A DNA stretch of 64,000 nucleotides from Flavobacterium sp. Root901 (GTDB lineage Bacteria > Bacteroidota > Bacteroidia > Flavobacteriales > Flavobacteriaceae): contig NZ_LMJB01000005.1 of assembly GCF_001429765.1 (NCBI RefSeq), positions 795,497 through 859,496 on the forward strand. Direction: 5' to 3'. Below, piece after piece: positions 27,242-36,302 of this stretch. Below the pieces are notes generated by a model. It was not told where the DNA came from. It was given only the letters and a program-made list of their open reading frames with translations, and did no database searches. Made by a program: the position numbers and the translations under genes. The first letter of the stretch is position 1; every line of letters begins with the position of its first letter.

Positions 27242-28237
27242 TTATTTATTTAAAAGTATTGCTGCTTCTTTAGCAAAATAAGTAGAAATCAAACTTGCAC
27301 CTGCACGCTTAATACACATTAATTGTTCCATCATGATTTTGTCATTGTCCAGCCAGCCTCTTTCTGCAGCGGCTTTAATCATTGCGTATTCTCCAGAAAC
27401 ATGATAAACCGTTACCGGAACATTAACCGCATTTTTTACTTCGCGAACAATATCCAAATATGCAATTCCCGGTTTTACCATAACCATATCGGCTCCTTCC
27501 TCGACATCGTGCAAGGCTTCTTTTATTGCTTCAATGCGATTGGCGTAATCCATTTGGTATGTTTTTTTGTCTTTTGGAACAAGAACATCAGCTTCTCTTG
27601 GAGCAGAATCTAAAGCATCCCTGAACGGGCCATAAAATGCAGATGCATATTTTGCAGAATAACTCATAATTCCAACATTTTGAAATCCGGCAGCATCCAA
27701 ACCTTCGCGAAGGCGTAAAACTCTGCCATCCATCATATCGCTTGGAGCAACAAAATCGGCTCCGGCCTGTGCGTGCGAAACGGCCATTTTTACTAAAGCT
27801 TCAACTGTGCTGTCATTTTCGACATCACCGTTTGCGATAATTCCGTCGTGGCCATAAACAGAATATGGGTCTAAAGCTACATCCGGCATCACTATCATTT
27901 CCGGGCAGGCAGTTTTAATAGCACGAATAGCCTGCTGCATTAATCCATCTTTGTTCCATGCTTCTTTTCCGGTATTGTCTTTTAGGTTTTCGCTGACTTT
28001 TACATAAATATTTACGGCACGAATTCCTAAAGCAAAAAGTTCTTTTACTTCTTCAACCGTTAAATCTATTGATCTGCGAAAGATTCCGGGCATAGAAGGA
28101 ATTTCAGTTTTTACATTTTCGCCTTCAGCAATAAACATCGGAAACATAAAGTCTGACGGACTTAAACTGGTTTCGCGTACTAAAGAACGAACGGATTCAT
28201 TTACTCTTAATCTTCTGCCTCTGTGTAATGGGAACAT
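27242..28237 (-). CDS. hemB: Delta-aminolevulinic acid dehydratase (porphobilinogen synthase)
   Basis: 331 residues, normal length. It condenses two 5-aminolevulinate molecules into porphobilinogen. The two active-site Lys are in MSYSAKYASAFYGPFRDA and MVMVKPGIAYLDIV. The N-terminus RRLRVNESVRSLVRETSLSP is typical. The cytochrome c gene follows after one base; fructose-bisphosphate aldolase precedes it by 88 bases. Sure call. Confidence 0.97.
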   Translation of the reverse strand: MFPLHRGRRLRVNESVRSLVRETSLSPSDFMFPMFIAEGENVKTEIPSMPGIFRRSIDLTVEEVKELFALGIRAVNIYVKVSENLKDNTGKEAWNKDGLMQQAIRAIKTACPEMIVMPDVALDPYSVYGHDGIIANGDVENDSTVEALVKMAVSHAQAGADFVAPSDMMDGRVLRLREGLDAAGFQNVGIMSYSAKYASAFYGPFRDALDSAPREADVLVPKDKKTYQMDYANRIEAIKEALHDVEEGADMVMVKPGIAYLDIVREVKNAVNVPVTVYHVSGEYAMIKAAAERGWLDNDKIMMEQLMCIKRAGASLISTYFAKEAAILLNK

Positions 28238-28325
28238 AATAATTTTAGATTTTTAGATTTGGAACTGTAGATGTTATCTTCAGTTCCATTTTGTAATTTG
28301 TTTTATTTATTTATTTATTTGAAAT

Positions 28326-29222
28326 TTATGTAATCGAAGCGTCATAGATCCCTTTAATTGTTGAGGTCAATTCTTTATTAAACTCCTCATCAGACTGATT
28401 GGCAAAAAGCCCTTCAGATAAAGCTCTTGAAAAACTGGCAATCAATCCGTGGTTTTGCGATAGCTTATCATTTGCATCTTCTCTTGAATATCCGCCAGAT
28501 AATGCCACAACACGCACTACATGCGGATCGTCTATTAGCTCTTTATAAAAATCATTGACAGTTGGAATCGAAAGTTTCAGCATTACTTTTACATCTTTAT
28601 CCAAAGCATCAAGCTGTTTTTGTATTTCTTCTTTCAGAATCTGTTCCGATTTTTCTTTATCAGAACTGTAAATATCAACTTCAGGTTCGATAATTGGAAC
28701 AAGTCCTTTTGCAAAGATTTGTTTACCAACTTCAAATTGTTGTTTTACAACATCGCGAATTCCTTGCGGATTGGCTTCTTTAATAACCGAACGCATTTTG
28801 GTTCCAAAGATGTTTCGCGCAACGGCTCGATCCAGCAATTCATCTAAATTAGAAATAGGTTTCATTAACTGAACTCCGTTTGAAAGATCTGCAAGCCCTT
28901 TATCTACTTTTAAAAACGGAACTATTTTCTTTTTCTCCCATAAATAATCAGCAGTCCATTCTCCGTCAATTTTGCGATCCATTGTGTTTTCAAACAAAAT
29001 AGCACCTAAGATATATTGACTGTCAAAAGCAAGACTTTTAATAATTCTGGTTCTCATTTCATGTACAAGTGTGTACATTTCTTCGTCATTTGTATAATTG
29101 CTTTCTACAACGCCATATAACGATAATGCTTTTGGAGTACTGCCGCCGCTTTGATCTAATGCGGCAATAAATCCTTTTCCGGAATGCATACGATTTAATT
29201 GTTCGTTATTCAGATTTGCCAT
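28326..29222 (-). CDS. fda: Class I fructose-bisphosphate aldolase
   Basis: 298 residues, the compact bacterial class I type (about 296 residues). It splits fructose 1,6-bisphosphate by Schiff-base chemistry. [20 protein letters not shown] at the start, [32 protein letters not shown] and [14 protein letters not shown] (candidate Schiff-base Lys region) identify the family. It is a glycolytic gene set inside the leftward run of heme genes. It may be co-transcribed with hemB, though the gap of 88 bases leaves room for a separate promoter. Confidence 0.93.
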   Translation of the reverse strand: MANLNNEQLNRMHSGKGFIAALDQSGGSTPKALSLYGVVESNYTNDEEMYTLVHEMRTRIIKSLAFDSQYILGAILFENTMDRKIDGEWTADYLWEKKKIVPFLKVDKGLADLSNGVQLMKPISNLDELLDRAVARNIFGTKMRSVIKEANPQGIRDVVKQQFEVGKQIFAKGLVPIIEPEVDIYSSDKEKSEQILKEEIQKQLDALDKDVKVMLKLSIPTVNDFYKELIDDPHVVRVVALSGGYSREDANDKLSQNHGLIASFSRALSEGLFANQSDEEFNKELTSTIKGIYDASIT

Positions 29223-29304
29223 AATAATTAAATTTAGTTGGTGTAAAGTCCCGTTAATTTAAGCATTTTTTTTCGTAATTTATTGTTTATGAAGCCTGGA
29301 GTTA

Positions 29305-30243
29305 TTATAGTCCGATTTTATCATTTACTTTATCGTATACTTCTTTGACTTTGGCAGGAGGATCAAACCGATAACCTACAGAAAGTTTTAAAGTGGCGAT
29401 ATTATCGTTTAACCTCGGATCAACCTTTTCATCCTGAGCAAAACTTACAGTATTAAGAGTTGCAAAACCAAAGAAACGATCTTTATTGTAGGCTAGTTTT
29501 AAATTAAAATCTGCCTGAAATAATGCTGATGTATCTCCGTCCATATCATTAATTCCGGCACCTAAAGCAATTCCGGTTCCAATTAAGACACGGTCACTGA
29601 TTACGAAATTATAAAAATATGACGGGGCCAATGTAAAAACATAAAAATCCCCCGGAGACGAATCAGGAGTGTTTAAATCTAGATTGGTATAGTAAAATGA
29701 GAAAGTCGGAATAAAACTTCCTGAACTTTTTGTCTGCCATTCATTTTGACTTACTAATGTTTTAAAAGAGAATTTATCATTAAAAATATAAGATGTCGAT
29801 CCGCCAATTTTTGTTGTACGCATGTTTGGCAATTGGGCCGTTATATTGTCATCACTAATATAAAACCCTTTCTGATTGATAAAAGTAAACGACTGCATCC
29901 ATTTTTTATAATAAAAACGAGTATTGAAATTAAAATGTTTAGAATGAGAATCGCCTTTATTACTGCTAAGAAATTTTGGGGCAAAACCAATGGTAACATC
30001 AATGATTTTATAATTCAGATTAAAACCAATCTGTTCTCTTCGATTTGGAATAAGATTTACAAATATCTTAGGATCCTCATTATCTGAGGCAATTTCAAAA
30101 CTGTTAGAAGTATCCAGATAATAAACGCTGGCGGTAATTTTATCATTATATGATTTAAAATAAGGATTTTGCAAAGAATCGTTTTGGGCAAAACACCCAA
30201 AGCTGCCAGCAAAAAAAGTTATATAAATCAGTTTTAAATCCAT
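29305..30243 (-). CDS. DUF4421-like outer-membrane or periplasmic protein
   Basis: 312 residues. The signal peptide ends in GCFAQ. Alternating hydrophobic strands and phrases such as NLNYKIIDVTIGFAPKFL, YKKWMQSFTFINQKGFY and TTKIGGSTSYIFNDKFSFK resemble the DUF4421 family of Bacteroidota, probably an outer-membrane beta barrel. The family name is from memory of motifs, not a search. Its start overlaps the hemF stop by 10 bases, so it is coupled to hemF. Its function in that context is unknown. Confidence 0.6.
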   Translation of the reverse strand: MDLKLIYITFFAGSFGCFAQNDSLQNPYFKSYNDKITASVYYLDTSNSFEIASDNEDPKIFVNLIPNRREQIGFNLNYKIIDVTIGFAPKFLSSNKGDSHSKHFNFNTRFYYKKWMQSFTFINQKGFYISDDNITAQLPNMRTTKIGGSTSYIFNDKFSFKTLVSQNEWQTKSSGSFIPTFSFYYTNLDLNTPDSSPGDFYVFTLAPSYFYNFVISDRVLIGTGIALGAGINDMDGDTSALFQADFNLKLAYNKDRFFGFATLNTVSFAQDEKVDPRLNDNIATLKLSVGYRFDPPAKVKEVYDKVNDKIGL

Positions 30244-31136
30244 TCGCGCGGATTTTCTAATACATTTACTAATTTCTCCTCTTCGCTTCCTTTTTCAGGA
30301 TGATGATCGTAAACCCATTGAACATGCGGAGGTAAACTCATCAAAATACTTTCGATTCTTCCGTTGGTTTTTAATCCGAATAAAGTTCCTTTGTCATGAA
30401 CTAAATTGAATTCAACGTAACGGCCACGGCGAATTTCCTGCCAATTTTTTTGTTCTGGAGTATAAGGAAGATTTTTTCTTCTTTCTACAATCGGCACATA
30501 GGCTTCCAGGAAACTGTTACCAACTTCGGTTACAAAAGCATACCAGTTTTCCATTGACATTGATTCATTTGCTTTGCAATAATCAAAAAACAAACCGCCA
30601 AGTCCGCGGGCTTCATTACGATGCGCATTCCAGAAATAAGAATCGCATTGTTTTTTATATTTTGGATAAAATTCCGGATTGTGTTTATCACAGGCCGTTT
30701 TACAGGTTTGGTGAAAGTGAATTCCATCTTCTTCAAACAAATAATAAGGCGTTAAATCCTGTCCGCCGCCAAACCATTGCTGGATAACATTTCCGGACTC
30801 ATCATACATTTCAAAATAACGCCAATTAGCATGAACTGTAGGAACCATTGGGTTTTTCGGATGAATTACTAAACTTAATCCGCAAGCGAAGAAATCAGCT
30901 TCACCAACACCAAACATTTTTTGCATCGTTTCCGGAAGTTGTCCGTGAACGGCTGAAATGTTTACACCGCCTTTTTCAAAAACAGCACCATTTTCAATAA
31001 CACGTGTTCTTCCGCCGCCGCCTTCCGGGCGTTTCCATAAATCTTCACGGAATTTTGCTGTTCCGTCAACCGCTTCTAATCCGGCTGTGATCTGGTCTTG
31101 TAATTGTTGTATGTAGGCGTAAAATTTATCTTTCAT
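30234..31136 (-). CDS. hemF: Oxygen-dependent coproporphyrinogen III oxidase
   Basis: 300 residues. It converts coproporphyrinogen III to protoporphyrinogen IX using O2, so the organism makes heme aerobically. Hallmarks: RPEGGGGRTRVIENGAVFEK, LSLVIHPKNPMVPTVHANW, WFGGGQDLTPYY and GRYVEFNLVHDKGTLFGL. The end overlaps the start of the DUF4421-like gene by 10 bases. It follows a small membrane-protein gene by 10 bases. Confidence 0.97.
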   Translation of the reverse strand: MKDKFYAYIQQLQDQITAGLEAVDGTAKFREDLWKRPEGGGGRTRVIENGAVFEKGGVNISAVHGQLPETMQKMFGVGEADFFACGLSLVIHPKNPMVPTVHANWRYFEMYDESGNVIQQWFGGGQDLTPYYLFEEDGIHFHQTCKTACDKHNPEFYPKYKKQCDSYFWNAHRNEARGLGGLFFDYCKANESMSMENWYAFVTEVGNSFLEAYVPIVERRKNLPYTPEQKNWQEIRRGRYVEFNLVHDKGTLFGLKTNGRIESILMSLPPHVQWVYDHHPEKGSEEEKLVNVLENPREWI

Positions 31137-31146
31137 TTTTTATTTT

Positions 31147-31500
31147 CTAAAAAAAATATTCTTCAATAAAAACTGCTATAGTTAGTATAATAAGAGGAAT
31201 TAGTATTAATTTATAATATAGAATTTTATTTCTGAGGTTTTTTGAATAAACTGAAATAGAAACTAAATATACAATTGTAAGTATAATTATAAATATTGGA
31301 TAAAAAAAAGTAATAAAACCTGTAGCACAGGCTCTACTTGATGTTTGATTTGCAAGCTCTGAAAAAAAATAAAACTTTACATTATAAATTACAAAGTAAT
31401 AGTATAATCCAAAAAATGAGATTTTGAATAAGACTTTGATTATTTCCGAAGCATTATAAATAAGTCCAGCCACATTATTGAAAGTTAATTTATCTTTCAT
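31147..31500 (-). CDS. Small membrane protein of unknown function
   Basis: 117 residues, not recognised. Three hydrophobic segments: about residues 20-45 (IKVLFKISFFGLYYYFVIYN), 62-82 (FITFFYPIFIIILTIVYLVS) and 95-115 (LILIPLIILTIAVFIEEYFF). Strongly AT-rich. Its start overlaps the GNAT gene stop by 4 bases. It belongs to a block of four small genes between hemE and hemF that has no evident heme role. Confidence 0.55.
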   Translation of the reverse strand: MKDKLTFNNVAGLIYNASEIIKVLFKISFFGLYYYFVIYNVKFYFFSELANQTSSRACATGFITFFYPIFIIILTIVYLVSISVYSKNLRNKILYYKLILIPLIILTIAVFIEEYFF

Positions 31501-32042
31501 GATTGTTTGTATTCTGATTTAAGCAGCCCGAAATAAACTGAGTTTTGCAATTCGCCATCGCCGTTTCTAAACTCGTCCCGTAAAATTCCTTCTTGTTTAA
31601 AGTTATGTTTTAATGCAATTCGCTGACTTGCAATATTAATTTCAGATGTACAGATGAAAACCTTGTTTAACCTTAATTCATTAAAACAAAAATCTATCGC
31701 GTCTGAAACCATCGCAGATGTAATTCCTTTTCCCTGAAAACCTTCATCAACAAAATAGCCTAATTCACATTTAGAAATTCTGTAGTCAATTGTTTTGACA
31801 CATAAATAACCAATCAGTTCGTTTGTTTTTATGTTTCTGGCAAAAAAGAAAAAGCCTTCTTTGTTTTTCTCTTTATCAGAATTGAAGGCAATAAAATCTT
31901 TTGTTTTCGCTAAAGAATCAGAATTGGTGAGTGTTAAAGGAAAAGTTTTTGCAATATGATTTCTATTCTTATCGATTAATTCATAGAACTCTTCGGGAAG
32001 AATATTTTCAATTCGGTCTATTTTCCAATCTGTAAAACTCAT
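31497..32042 (-). CDS. RimJ/RimL-type GNAT acetyltransferase
   Basis: 181 residues. N-acetyltransferase fold of the RimL (ribosomal-protein or small-molecule acetylating) subgroup. Visible are IENILPEEFYELIDKNRNHI at the start, YRISKCELGYFVDEGFQGKG (motif A, acetyl-CoA loop), VFICTSEINIASQRIALKHN (motif B) and FKQEGILRDEFRNGDG. The downstream gene overlaps by 4 bases; the upstream one ends one base before its start. Substrate unknown. Confidence 0.85.
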   Translation of the reverse strand: MSFTDWKIDRIENILPEEFYELIDKNRNHIAKTFPLTLTNSDSLAKTKDFIAFNSDKEKNKEGFFFFARNIKTNELIGYLCVKTIDYRISKCELGYFVDEGFQGKGITSAMVSDAIDFCFNELRLNKVFICTSEINIASQRIALKHNFKQEGILRDEFRNGDGELQNSVYFGLLKSEYKQS

Positions 32043-32043
32043 T

Positions 32044-32421
32044 TTATTTGTTTTTAGCAGAAGCGATTTTAGTATTTATTCCAAATGAGAAAACTTTGCT
32101 TTCTTGCTGGATATATTGATAAAGAGCTAAAACTTTATTGTGAAAATCATAATCTTCAGCTTTAGAAAATTCCATCAGAAAATCAGCAAATTGTTCTAAA
32201 TGATCAAAATCAAAATGAAGCCGAACCAATAATGAAATTAATTCTTCATTTGAATAATCCACTAGAGTTTCGATATTTAATCCGAAGTCTTTGAGTTGAT
32301 TTTCAATATCTTCTTTTTGAATGTTGCTTAAAGACTGAGGTACAAAAACAAGAGTTTGTAACGTCTTGAGGACATTATCAATTCTGATTTTTTCTTCGTC
32401 TCTTAAGCCTTTGTTGAGCAT
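32044..32421 (-). CDS. Small helical cytoplasmic protein of unknown function
   Basis: 125 residues, not recognised. Almost wholly alpha-helical by composition (Leu, Glu, Lys-rich: NIQKEDIENQLKDFGLNIET, LHFDFDHLEQFADFLMEF). No signal or membrane segment. One base separates its stop from the GNAT start, so they are co-transcribed. It may be a partner of the GNAT enzyme, but only position suggests that. Confidence 0.55.
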   Translation of the reverse strand: MLNKGLRDEEKIRIDNVLKTLQTLVFVPQSLSNIQKEDIENQLKDFGLNIETLVDYSNEELISLLVRLHFDFDHLEQFADFLMEFSKAEDYDFHNKVLALYQYIQQESKVFSFGINTKIASAKNK

Positions 32422-32432
32422 TTATAAGTTTA

Positions 32433-32858
32433 TTAAAGATTTACATCATTATAATAAATTAAAAACCACTTATTATTTATTCTTTTAAACTTTCTTTCAA
32501 CTTCAAATCCACTTTCTGGAATCCAAAATTTTTCTACAATTAATGTATCTGATTTAGTCAAACTATGTTTATAATCTTTCATTTGACTTGTTTCAACAAC
32601 TAAATTTTTCATCATTTCCCAATTTTTCAATGTCCAATCATGCTTTTTAAAGCCATTAATTGATTTTCCTCCAATTGGAAAATTTACTCTTGCCAATTGA
32701 AAAATGGAATCAGTATGAAAACGAATATTGAATTCGTTAAAATTTTCAATTTCATTTGAGGTATTCTTAATCTGATAATTATTGAATTTTTCCTTTTTTC
32801 GATTACAACCAATCATAAGGAAATTAATTACAACTACTATTAAAATAAGGTATCTCAT
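32433..32858 (-). CDS. Lipoprotein of unknown function
   Basis: 141 residues. MRYLILIVVVINFLMIGC is a lipoprotein signal. The mature part holds FNEFNIRFHTDSIFQLARVN and a C-terminal beta-rich part ending WFLIYYNDVNL; it resembles DUF4348-type small lipoproteins of Bacteroidota, but I cannot assign it firmly. It starts 6 bases after the hemE stop and so lies within the heme operon. Confidence 0.6.
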   Translation of the reverse strand: MRYLILIVVVINFLMIGCNRKKEKFNNYQIKNTSNEIENFNEFNIRFHTDSIFQLARVNFPIGGKSINGFKKHDWTLKNWEMMKNLVVETSQMKDYKHSLTKSDTLIVEKFWIPESGFEVERKFKRINNKWFLIYYNDVNL

Positions 32859-32864
32859 AAATTA

Positions 32865-33893
32865 CTATTTCGCATGATATTCCTTAACAGCATCAATAAA
32901 CGCTTTTGCATGATCTACAGGGATATTTGGTAAAATTCCGTGACCTAAATTTACAATATATTTGTCTTTTCCGAATTCGTCGATCATTTCGTGAACCATT
33001 TTTTTGATGGTTGGAATTGGAGAAAGCAATCTTGAAGGATCAAAATTTCCTTGTAAAGTAATATTTCCACCAGATAAATAACGTGCATTTCTTGCAGAAC
33101 AAGTCCAGTCAACTCCTAAAGCAGAAGCGCGGCTTTTGCCCATATCGCCAAGCGCAAACCAACATCCTTTTCCGAAAACAATAACCGGTGTAATATCTGC
33201 TAAAGCATCAACAATCTGGTTGATGTATTTCCATGAAAATTCCTGATAATCAACAGGCGAAAGCATTCCTCCCCACGAATCAAAAATCTGAACGGCATTT
33301 ACTCCCGATTTTACTTTTTCTTTTAAATATAAAATTGTTGTATCCGTAATTTTTTGCAATAAAGTGTGTGCCGCAGCAGGATTTGAAAAGCAAAAACCTT
33401 TTGCAGTATCAAAACTCTTAGAACCTTTACCTTCAACAGCGTAACAGAAAATTGTCCATGGTGAACCTGCGAAACCAATTAATGGCACTTCGTCATTCAG
33501 CATTTCCTTAGTTAATTTCACGGCATCAAAAACGTAACCTAATGTTTCATTAACATCCGGAACATAAACTCTGTGAACATCTGCCAAAGAGCGGATTGGA
33601 TTTGGAATTATAGGACCTAAATTGTCTTTTAATTCTACGTGAATTCCCATCGCGCGAGGAACTACTAAAATATCCGAAAATAAGATCGCCGCATCCGGAG
33701 CAATTCTGCGAATAGGCTGTACTGTAATTTCAGCTGCTAATTCCGGAGTTTCGCAGCGTGTAAAAAAGTCATATTTGTCACGTAGTTCTCTAAATTCCGG
33801 CAAATATCTTCCGGCCTGGCGCATCATCCATACTGGCGGACGTTGTACTGTTTCTCCTTTTAATGCTTTTAAAAATAGGTCGTTTTTTAACAT
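32865..33893 (-). CDS. hemE: Uroporphyrinogen decarboxylase
   Basis: 342 residues, the usual length. It removes four carboxyl groups from uroporphyrinogen III. The two family signatures are [20 protein letters not shown] near the start and [20 protein letters not shown] in the middle, with [20 protein letters not shown] near the end. A paired palindromic repeat (33910-33985) separates it from hemD upstream. Confidence 0.97.
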   Translation of the reverse strand: MLKNDLFLKALKGETVQRPPVWMMRQAGRYLPEFRELRDKYDFFTRCETPELAAEITVQPIRRIAPDAAILFSDILVVPRAMGIHVELKDNLGPIIPNPIRSLADVHRVYVPDVNETLGYVFDAVKLTKEMLNDEVPLIGFAGSPWTIFCYAVEGKGSKSFDTAKGFCFSNPAAAHTLLQKITDTTILYLKEKVKSGVNAVQIFDSWGGMLSPVDYQEFSWKYINQIVDALADITPVIVFGKGCWFALGDMGKSRASALGVDWTCSARNARYLSGGNITLQGNFDPSRLLSPIPTIKKMVHEMIDEFGKDKYIVNLGHGILPNIPVDHAKAFIDAVKEYHAK

Positions 33894-33909
33894 GTTTCGT
33901 GTTGTTTCT

Positions 33910-33985
33910 CCTGCAAGGTTTTCAAAACCTTGTAGGTATTGTTATTATTTTATTTAGACCTACAAGGTTTTGAAAACCTTGCAGG
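33910..33985. repeat. Perfect inverted repeat, two 28-bp arms, each arm itself palindromic
   Basis: The arms 33910-33937 and 33958-33985 are exact reverse complements with a 20-base loop. Inside each arm CAAGGTTTT-N-AAAACCTTG is a 9-1-9 palindrome. It lies between hemD and hemE on the operon transcript. A single related copy is at 9475-9499. Confidence 0.9.
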
Positions 33986-33997
33986 AATCGGAATCAA

Positions 33998-34663
33998 TTA
34001 TTTATATTCGTTGATAACATCTTCAATCACATTCTCAACCGTCGCCTGATCTGCGATAATGATGTTTTTTGTAATTTTATGTAAAGCTTCGGCAGTGGTT
34101 TCTCCAATACAAAAGCAGTTTTCTTTCTTAATTGTATTCTCTTTCAGATAACTTTCTATTCCAGATGGACTGAAAAATAAAATAGCATCTGCAGGAGTTT
34201 TAATTTTATGTGGAGTCAAAGAAGTTTCGTAAGCCTGAATTTCATTAAATTTTATTCCGGCATCTTTTAAAGCATTCGGAAGTGTATCTCTTCTTAAATT
34301 TCCACTAAAGAAAGTATAACTTTCCTGATTGTAAATCAAAGTAATAATTTCAGCCAAATCCGAAGCATAACCTGTGTAAGCCACAACATTAAATCCGTTA
34401 TCTGTCAATAAAGTTTTGGTTTTAAGTCCAACGCAGTATACGTTTTTGCTTTTTAGTTTTTCAACATTTGGATCTTTTAAAACACTTTGAACGGCATTCT
34501 GACTTGTAAAAATCAGACTTTCGTTGAGGTCTTTTAATTCGAAAGGTTTGTTTTCGGTTTTAATGAAATCGGCTTCGATTACTTCAATACCGTATTTCAT
34601 CAGCTCTTGTTTATGAAGAGGGGATAATATTTTAGTAGATACTATTTGAACTGGATTTGCCAT
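33998..34663 (-). CDS. hemD: Uroporphyrinogen-III synthase
   Basis: 221 residues. It closes hydroxymethylbilane to uroporphyrinogen III with inversion of ring D. HemD sequences are poorly conserved, but SLIFTSQNAVQSVL, YCVGLKTKTLLTDNGFNVVA, FFSGNLRRDTLPNALKDAGI, ILFFSPSGIESYL and CFCIGETTAEAL give the expected two-domain pattern. Its start overlaps the hemC stop by one base, the classic hemC-hemD coupling. Confidence 0.93.
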   Translation of the reverse strand: MANPVQIVSTKILSPLHKQELMKYGIEVIEADFIKTENKPFELKDLNESLIFTSQNAVQSVLKDPNVEKLKSKNVYCVGLKTKTLLTDNGFNVVAYTGYASDLAEIITLIYNQESYTFFSGNLRRDTLPNALKDAGIKFNEIQAYETSLTPHKIKTPADAILFFSPSGIESYLKENTIKKENCFCIGETTAEALHKITKNIIIADQATVENVIEDVINEYK

Positions 34664-35586
34664 TATTTCTTTAAAGATTCTTTAATAGACTGCATCAGTT
34701 CAGTTCCGCCATTGTTTAAAATTTCCTGAGCAGCGTGAAAACCTAGTTTCTTCCATTCAGAAATATCAACAGTTTTATTGATTTCCAGTTTTTGTTTTCC
34801 GTCAACAGAAAGTAAAACACCTTGAAAATCAAGCGTGTCTTCGTCTTCATTATAATTTACCAAAGCTCCGATTGGCGCCGTACAGCCGCCTTCCAGCGTT
34901 CTTAAAAACTGGCGTTCAATATAAGTACAGATCTCAGTTTCAATATGATTCAGTTGCGATAAAGCATCCAACGTAAAATTGTCATTTTCCATTGCCACAA
35001 CCAGCATTGCTCCTTGTGCCGGTGCCGGAATCATCCAATCCAGATTAATGACATTTTCTGGTTTTAGGTTGATGCGCTCTAAACCAGCCGCCGCAAAAAC
35101 GGCTCCATCCCAGTTATTGTCCTGCAATTTCTGCATACGTGTATTGACGTTTCCACGTAAGTCAACTACAGTATGATTCGGATATTTATTGAACCATTGT
35201 GCCTGACGACGCAGACTTCCGGTTGCAATAGTGCTCGGATTAGAGAAATCAGGATTTCCTTTATGAACTAAAATATCCAGAACATTTGCTCTTTCTAAAA
35301 CTGCTCCCTGAACAATTCCTTTTGGTAAAGCCGTCGGAACATCTTTCATAGAATGAACAGCAATATCAACATCACCGTTGATCATAGCAATGTCAAGCGT
35401 TTTGGTAAAAATGCCGGTAATTCCCAATTCGTAAAGCGGTTTATCCAGAATAATGTCGCCCTGGGATTTTACCGCAACAATCGAAGTTTTATAACCTAAA
35501 TCATTAAGTTGTTTCTCAACAGTATGTGCCTGCCAAAGTGCTAATTCGCTGTCACGCGTTCCTATCCTGATTGTTTTTTCAGCCAT
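34663..35586 (-). CDS. hemC: Porphobilinogen deaminase (hydroxymethylbilane synthase)
   Basis: 307 residues. It joins four porphobilinogens into hydroxymethylbilane. The N-terminal IRIGTRDSELALWQAHTVEK, VHSMKDVPTALPKG, ATGSLRRQAQW and DLRGNVNTRMQKL (substrate-binding) are present. The dipyrromethane cofactor Cys is in LEGGCTAPIGALV. It is coupled to hemD by a one-base overlap. A GxxExxY gene with flanking repeats separates it from hemA. Confidence 0.97.
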   Translation of the reverse strand: MAEKTIRIGTRDSELALWQAHTVEKQLNDLGYKTSIVAVKSQGDIILDKPLYELGITGIFTKTLDIAMINGDVDIAVHSMKDVPTALPKGIVQGAVLERANVLDILVHKGNPDFSNPSTIATGSLRRQAQWFNKYPNHTVVDLRGNVNTRMQKLQDNNWDGAVFAAAGLERINLKPENVINLDWMIPAPAQGAMLVVAMENDNFTLDALSQLNHIETEICTYIERQFLRTLEGGCTAPIGALVNYNEDEDTLDFQGVLLSVDGKQKLEINKTVDISEWKKLGFHAAQEILNNGGTELMQSIKESLKK

Positions 35587-35598
35587 GTTTTTGTTTTT

Positions 35599-35719
35599 AC
35601 CATTAAGAAATTAAGATACATTAAGCTTTGTGTTAAAGCTGAGATCATTAAGTTTCAATGCGTTGTACGCTTAATTTTCTTGACAAAGTATGACTTAATT
35701 TTCTTAATCTCTTAATGGT
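35599..35719. repeat. ACCATTAAG inverted-repeat element, hemC side of the GxxExxY gene
   Basis: Begins ACCATTAAGAAATTAAG and ends CTTAATCTCTTAATGGT; the ends are near-perfect reverse complements and the interior carries further CATTAAG / CTTAATTTTCTTG pairs. The same element occurs at 36157-36298. Confidence 0.8.
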
Positions 35720-35733
35720 TAATTTTTTTATTT

Positions 35734-36138
35734 TTAATCAATTAATCTTGCAAAGTAATCATTTACAAGCGATTTCATTGATTTTGTTATGTTTGTTGTG
35801 TTGAAATTAATTAATAAACCCTGAGGTCTTTGTAATAATTTCATATACGTTAATAATTGAGCTTCGTGAATTGGTAAAAGATTTTCTATCGCTTTTAATT
35901 CAACCACAACACAATCGTTTACTAATAAATCGACTCTTAAATCCGATTCAAATTCCAGATCGTAATATTCTATTTTAACAGATAATTGCTGTTTGACGTC
36001 ATATCCGTTTTGTTCTAATTCATATTTGAGGCACTTTTCATAAATTCTTTCTAAAAGTCCGGGTCCTAAAGTTTTATGTACTTTAATTGCATACCCTGTA
36101 ATTTCATAAGCCAATTGTGTAACCTCTTTTTTTGTCAT
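35734..36138 (-). CDS. GxxExxY family protein
   Basis: 134 residues. The family motif is in KTLGPGLLERIYEKCL (GxxExxY), followed by LSVKIEYYDLEFESDLRVDL, VVVELKAIENLLPIHEAQLL and TYMKLLQRPQGLLINFN, which has the look of a PD-(D/E)xK nuclease core (D..V....ELK). Function unknown. Members occur in many copies in Bacteroidota genomes and in rRNA intervening sequences of other bacteria. Here it interrupts the hem operon, with a long inverted repeat on each side. This suggests it arrived as, or with, a mobile unit. Confidence 0.9.
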   Translation of the reverse strand: MTKKEVTQLAYEITGYAIKVHKTLGPGLLERIYEKCLKYELEQNGYDVKQQLSVKIEYYDLEFESDLRVDLLVNDCVVVELKAIENLLPIHEAQLLTYMKLLQRPQGLLINFNTTNITKSMKSLVNDYFARLID

Positions 36139-36156
36139 AGAAATTATTGTTTTTTC

Positions 36157-36298
36157 ACCATTAAGATATTAAGATTCATTAAGTTTTATGTTTAATTTTT
36201 AGTAAAATTAAGATTCAAAACTTTTTAAGTTAAATGTTTTTCACAAAGCTTAATTATCTTGATAAAGCTTGACTTAATTCTCTTAATATCTTAATGGT
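36157..36298. repeat. ACCATTAAG inverted-repeat element, hemA side of the GxxExxY gene
   Basis: Begins ACCATTAAGATATTAAG and ends CTTAATATCTTAATGGT (exact reverse complements over 17 bases). The interior includes AAGCTTAATTATCTTGATAA. Related along its length to 35599-35719. Confidence 0.8.
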
Positions 36299-36302
36299 AA
36301 AA

